Source: Syntrophus sp963665935 (lineage in GTDB: Bacteria > Desulfobacterota > Syntrophia > Syntrophales > Syntrophaceae). From it: a DNA stretch of 64,000 bases. A program made the position numbers and the translations under genes. Positions 60,215-64,000 of this stretch are shown piece after piece (positions within the stretch are counted from its first letter, which is position 1; the number at the start of each line of letters is the position of its first letter). The notes beneath the pieces are model-generated. The model was not told the origin of the DNA and searched no databases. It saw only the letters and a list, made by a program, of their open reading frames with translations. Location: NCBI GenBank assembly GCA_963665935.1, contig OY762510.1, positions 2,046,001 through 2,110,000 of the forward strand. Reading direction: 5' to 3'.

Positions 60215-62962
60215 TTAATTTGTGAATTGGATGCTGTCGATTTCAATTTCACCCGTCACCTTCTCGGAAAATTGAAAGGAGAGGGTCGTGACGTTGGTCA
60301 GATCGACCTGATCGACGTTGTAGCAATGGATGGAATAGGCGGACAGCGGTATCCGGATCGTGCACATGGCCGACTTGGTGAGGGAGGCGATGCCACGCAC
60401 GTAGGGATAGGGAATCTCGTCCAGCTTCGAGATGCGGATCGCCCGCGAATGCCCGCCTCCGTCGGTGAGGGTGAGCCGCAGATCCTGGGCCTGATTTGCC
60501 GGGTTGGATGCGCTGTTGACTCTTTGGGAGATCCGGAAGCTGACCGCCTGAAATCCGGAAACGTCTCTCTGACCGGCGGGAATCGTATAATCCAGCGAAT
60601 CGGTCGTGTTGTCCCACCTCAGGAGCAGTCCGGCCGTCAGGTGGGGCGATTGCGGATCCATGCTCCGCAGATCATTCTCCTGCGGAGTTGCCGGAAGGCC
60701 CGACTGCGAAACGGCACCACCGATCGTGCTGCTCTGCCAGCTCGTCGCACTGTGTGCCCCTTCGAAATCGTCCACGGTCCGGACGGTCGTGTCCTCATAC
60801 TGGGTGTAGATCCTCATGTCCGCATCGGAGGCTGTAACCGCCGCCGGGACCCACTCTCCCAGGAAAATGCCCGCCCACTGTGTTTCCCCCTTCAAATATT
60901 GACGGAAAAAGGCTGTCATGTAACCCTTGGCAATGAGCTGGTGCGAGTTTGCACTGAGGACGGCGGCCTGATCTGCGGGTGTCAAGTTGCCGAAGTACAA
61001 ATCGTCATCGCCCCAGACCGTATTGAAGCGGTCGTGGCAGGCCCGATAGACAAAAGCCATGCTCTTGTTCATTCCGCTCGCGTGGTCGTAAAGTTCGAAG
61101 CCGGTGTCGCCGATGCCGCAGAGATCGCCGTCCAACGAACCGTAGATCACCAGGAAGGGCCTTGCCCAGGCGCCGCCGAAATGCTCGAAGGTGTATTGAT
61201 TCGTCGGTGCGAGCGAAATGACTGCGTTGATGTTCCAGCCCCAGGCCTCCTGCTGGTTGAGACGCGTGGCGATCACGACGGCTTCGCCTCCCCGGCTGTG
61301 TCCCATGATGCCGATGTTGTTGGCCGCATGGGTTCCGAACATGCCGAAGAGGATTGACAGGTGGCTTCGCAGGACGCGGGCCCGGTCAGTACCCTGCTGA
61401 CCGGGTTGCAGATGGATGCTCGCGGCAATGAAGCCGTTTCGGGCGAGGTGATCGAGGAGATAGTCGTATCCCTGATAGCTGTTGATGTGACCGCTGTTCC
61501 CATGGACGAGGACGACGACGGGATAGCTGGGCTGCGCCGCACTGATCTGCGACGGTGAAGTCGCCCCCGGCGCGTCGGCGGGAAACCGCACATTGGCGTT
61601 TAGGGGGACGGTGAAGGATGATCCGTAGTCGGGGGTGACGGTAACGGTCCCCTGGGTGGAACTGTCGTAGGAGAAGGCGCCCACCTGGGGAAAGGAGGTG
61701 TCAACCGTCGGGTCGGGCACGATCCGGAATCCGGGAACGAGGTAGCCGTCAATGAGGTCGAGGGGCATGTCGTAATGGTCGTCCTGAACAAACCCGGGGA
61801 GCGTGGCCGAGTTGTTGCCGAAGTCCACGACGACGTCATATTCACCGATCTGCGTGGCATTGGACCAGAGCAGATGGAGGTTGGCGTTGGTGCACCAGGA
61901 CTGGGTGATCCACTTCTGCGTGGCCATATTGCCTCCGAGTACGGCGAGATGGCTGAGACTTTTGTCCGCCGTCCACTGGGCGGCCGTCTTGTGCGGCACG
62001 ACATAGATCGCCGCGGCCTTTCCCGTATGCGCCGGGTCGAGGGCGTTCGGGTCCAGCGTCCCCCAGACGTCTTCCCCAACCTGGAAGGTGTCGGTAAACT
62101 GGACATAGGGCCACATTCCCCCCAGGGTGCGCCGGCACGCAATCCGCTGCAGGTTGGTGCATCCGCCGAGAATGACTTTGCTGGGCCAGAATTTTTCCCG
62201 GATGACCAAGCCGGTCGACCAACGGCTCACAATGACATCCGCCGCCCGCAGGATCAGATGATCGTCGTCTTCGTAACCATACCGGACATTGCGGAGAACA
62301 AAGTCATAGGCGCCGGGCAGAAGCTCGTCGGCCTTGGCGAGAACGACGCGCTGCGTCTTTCCCTCCACGGTCACATCAACCCGGGCTGGGCGTCCACTCG
62401 CCAGCAGGGCGGGGCGGATTCGGTCTCCCGGCCGCCATTCATGCTGGCGGGGGACCATCCAGATCCGGATATTGCGCTGCCTGCCGAAATCCAGCAGGGA
62501 CAGAGCCGCATCGTGCTCCCCGATTTCGAAGCCGTTGAGGAGCCTCCCTTTTTGGTCCGTGGCCACGGCCAGGGGGCTCGCCTTGTCCGAAACCGCCACC
62601 GTTGCCTCGGCAATGACTTTCTCTTTCAAATCCTGTAAGGCCATTCTGATCTTGCGGCCCAGCCAGAGCTTCCGCGCCTTCTCGACGGGAAGAGGCTTCT
62701 CGCTGCGAGGATCGTCGATGCCGATCTGCGGCCAGATCACCGCATCGCGGACAACACCCCGGCGGTCGCTCATGATGGATTGTCTTGCGATCTCGCCCTC
62801 CTCGTCGTGCAGCGCCACCGAATAGAGCCTGGAAGGCTGCAGACCGCCGGCCCGGATGACCAGGGCATCCCCGGCCTGCACGACGGAAACGGCCTTTCCA
62901 TGCTCATCCATGGCTGCAAAGGATGGACGAACTTCTTTTAATTCCTCTTTTCTTTTCGGCAT
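60215..62962 (-). CDS. 915-residue alpha/beta-hydrolase-fold protein
   Basis: The start follows AAAGGAGG. N-terminal residues to about 450 are a series of beta-type domains of unknown family (RPSFAAMDEHGKAVSVVQAG). The hydrolase part is around residues 470-720: VVVLVHGNSGHINSYQGYD, the nucleophile elbow MGHSRGGEAVV, a possible Asp in YGSLDGD and a possible His in YRACHDRFN. The C-terminal 170 residues look like a carbohydrate-binding or lectin-like sandwich (RTVDDFEGAHSATSWQSSTI). No signal peptide is seen. Esterase or depolymerase activity is plausible, but the substrate is unknown. Confidence 0.65.
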   Translation of the reverse strand: MPKRKEELKEVRPSFAAMDEHGKAVSVVQAGDALVIRAGGLQPSRLYSVALHDEEGEIARQSIMSDRRGVVRDAVIWPQIGIDDPRSEKPLPVEKARKLWLGRKIRMALQDLKEKVIAEATVAVSDKASPLAVATDQKGRLLNGFEIGEHDAALSLLDFGRQRNIRIWMVPRQHEWRPGDRIRPALLASGRPARVDVTVEGKTQRVVLAKADELLPGAYDFVLRNVRYGYEDDDHLILRAADVIVSRWSTGLVIREKFWPSKVILGGCTNLQRIACRRTLGGMWPYVQFTDTFQVGEDVWGTLDPNALDPAHTGKAAAIYVVPHKTAAQWTADKSLSHLAVLGGNMATQKWITQSWCTNANLHLLWSNATQIGEYDVVVDFGNNSATLPGFVQDDHYDMPLDLIDGYLVPGFRIVPDPTVDTSFPQVGAFSYDSSTQGTVTVTPDYGSSFTVPLNANVRFPADAPGATSPSQISAAQPSYPVVVLVHGNSGHINSYQGYDYLLDHLARNGFIAASIHLQPGQQGTDRARVLRSHLSILFGMFGTHAANNIGIMGHSRGGEAVVIATRLNQQEAWGWNINAVISLAPTNQYTFEHFGGAWARPFLVIYGSLDGDLCGIGDTGFELYDHASGMNKSMAFVYRACHDRFNTVWGDDDLYFGNLTPADQAAVLSANSHQLIAKGYMTAFFRQYLKGETQWAGIFLGEWVPAAVTASDADMRIYTQYEDTTVRTVDDFEGAHSATSWQSSTIGGAVSQSGLPATPQENDLRSMDPQSPHLTAGLLLRWDNTTDSLDYTIPAGQRDVSGFQAVSFRISQRVNSASNPANQAQDLRLTLTDGGGHSRAIRISKLDEIPYPYVRGIASLTKSAMCTIRIPLSAYSIHCYNVDQVDLTNVTTLSFQFSEKVTGEIEIDSIQFTN

Positions 62963-63020
62963 CTTAATTCCTCCTTTCTTGTGATTGCTGCCCTAGATCA
63001 AGGCAATTGAGATGAGCGTT

Positions 63021-64000
63021 TCACCTTTCCTGCTCCTTGCCTTCCCTGGCCTCTTCCTGGAGGGAGTTCTCAAGGGGCGTGCGAAGGCGATCCAAACCCC
63101 TCTGGATGTTCTTGTTCTTCGCCAGGAGGTTCCAGATGAGGCCGGAACGGATATTTTCGAGATGAAGGAGCATCGGCCCCTGGTCTATTGCAAAGAGCTG
63201 CCGGTTCATCCAGTGTCCGCTCTTGCGGAGGAGCGGATTGCCTTCGACAGGGGCGAGGCCGGCCTGGGAGATGTCATCGTTGAAGGCGTCCGGAAGGGCG
63301 AACCGGTAATGCCAGTCTTTTCTCTTCCAGGCGTTCCGCAGCGCCTGAATGGCCCGTGCTTTCAAGTTGGTGCCATAGCTTACGGAGCTCATCATCCCGT
63401 AATAGGTGACCGTCCCGTCCTGCGGCGGAATGCCCACGGCCGCTGTGGGAGCGCCGTAAGCCCGGTACGTGTCGTCCGGCCCCTCCGCCGCGGACAAACC
63501 CCAGGCATTTGATCCGTAGGTTGAAAATCCCAGGGGTTTGCTCTCGGCATACTGGATCGTTGTATTGATCGCCTTCTGGGAATTGGCATACCAGTTCACC
63601 GCCTCTTCACCGGGACAGGCCGGTAAGGTGACGCCTTTCAGGTTGATAAAAGCCCGAAGGAATTGATAGGTGAATAAAGCCCCCGGCTGGGTCCGGATAA
63701 GCTTGCTTTCATCGGGTGTTTTGATCAGGGCGCGATAGGCGGTCTGGGCATCGATGGGGTGGGTTGTGGAGCCGGCGGCAAGCAGGATGTCGATCAGGGC
63801 CTCGTCCGTGTAATAGTCAAGCGTTGAGGGATTTGCGGAAGTCCCGGAATATTTGCCTTTTCCGTTTGCATCAGGGATCTCGAAGGGGTCACCTTCATAG
63901 TCTTCATTCGGTTTCCATCCGAGATAGAAGCGGTTTGCGTCAGGGGTTCCCGTCCTGAGCATGAAGTCCCACTCAACCCGATTATAGATGTGCTGGGCCA
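63021..64000 (-). CDS. glucoamylase-like glycosidase, C-terminal part
   Basis: The frame continues beyond the window (the last codons read AQHIYNRVEWDFM), so only the C-terminal part is present, about 326 residues. WGLSAAEGPDDTYRAYG and FAIDQGPMLLHLENIRSG are the characteristic blocks of the glucoamylase-like domain (PF10091/GH144 type), which acts on beta-1,2-glucans or related sugars. The basic tail (LAKNKNIQRGLDRLRTPLEN) is unusual. It is the first visible gene of the run on the minus strand and lies 58 bp before the hydrolase gene. Confidence 0.75.
   Translation of the reverse strand, partial: AQHIYNRVEWDFMLRTGTPDANRFYLGWKPNEDYEGDPFEIPDANGKGKYSGTSANPSTLDYYTDEALIDILLAAGSTTHPIDAQTAYRALIKTPDESKLIRTQPGALFTYQFLRAFINLKGVTLPACPGEEAVNWYANSQKAINTTIQYAESKPLGFSTYGSNAWGLSAAEGPDDTYRAYGAPTAAVGIPPQDGTVTYYGMMSSVSYGTNLKARAIQALRNAWKRKDWHYRFALPDAFNDDISQAGLAPVEGNPLLRKSGHWMNRQLFAIDQGPMLLHLENIRSGLIWNLLAKNKNIQRGLDRLRTPLENSLQEEAREGKEQER

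Overview
The window looks like chromosome of a strictly anaerobic, Gram-negative deltaproteobacterium, most likely a Syntrophus-like member of the Syntrophobacterota. This is an inference from gene content: LPS-core genes, an ADP-forming acyl-CoA synthetase fusion, a molybdopterin oxidoreductase, ferredoxin-type proteins, a probable UGA-encoded selenoprotein and several transposon families. No marker gene fixes the species.

Layout. (1) 1-7079, minus strand: a tightly overlapping LPS-core/glycan operon (GT2, GT4, GT9, P-loop protein, CgeB-like transferase, methyltransferase, kinase-like protein, F420-dehydrogenase-beta-like Fe-S protein running off the left edge). Two plus-strand genes (P-loop protein; ParB-like/methyltransferase fusion) follow behind a good sigma70-type promoter. 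(2) 10.1-15.9 kb: small exported proteins. One of them is split by a complete IS66-family element with an exact 8-bp target duplication; removing the element restores a 227-codon frame. (3) 15.9-22.8 kb, minus: penicillin-binding protein 1A - sbcD - sbcC. (4) 23-32.7 kb: sensor kinase, rhodanese, Fe-S protein, UbiA-type prenyltransferase, a peroxiredoxin-like gene with an in-frame UGA in a UPYC motif (probable selenoprotein), a methyltransferase plus molybdopterin oxidoreductase pair, and DAHP synthase. (5) 33-41 kb: an integration hotspot with integrase and YafQ remnants, tRNA-Leu(CAA), tRNA-Ala(GGC), two further tRNA-3'-end scars with a constant downstream module, two near-identical inverted IS1634-family copies with exact 6-bp duplications, a universal stress protein and a 5'-truncated IS3-type element cut by one IS1634 copy. 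(6) 40.7-48.3 kb: accessory genes (Trypco2-like, cytidylate-kinase-like/BON, HEPN-like, papain-like candidate), a group II intron 3' remnant, exported small proteins, a frameshifted nuclease and a DUF362 remnant. (7) 48.3-54.9 kb: ADP-forming acyl-CoA synthetase, an archaemetzincin/THEP1 chimera, flavin reductase, DUF4126 and a Mrp/ApbC ATPase. (8) 55-64 kb, minus: a run of large, mostly unrecognised proteins (glucoamylase-like, alpha/beta hydrolase with extra domains, two small proteins, a multi-PAS/GAF sensor and a 713-residue orphan) that is the best candidate for an undescribed gene system.

The firmest unusual results, visible directly in the sequence, are the UGA/selenocysteine peroxiredoxin, the IS66-split exported gene, the precisely bounded twin IS1634 insertions, the repeated tRNA-end modules and the archaemetzincin-THEP1 fusion.
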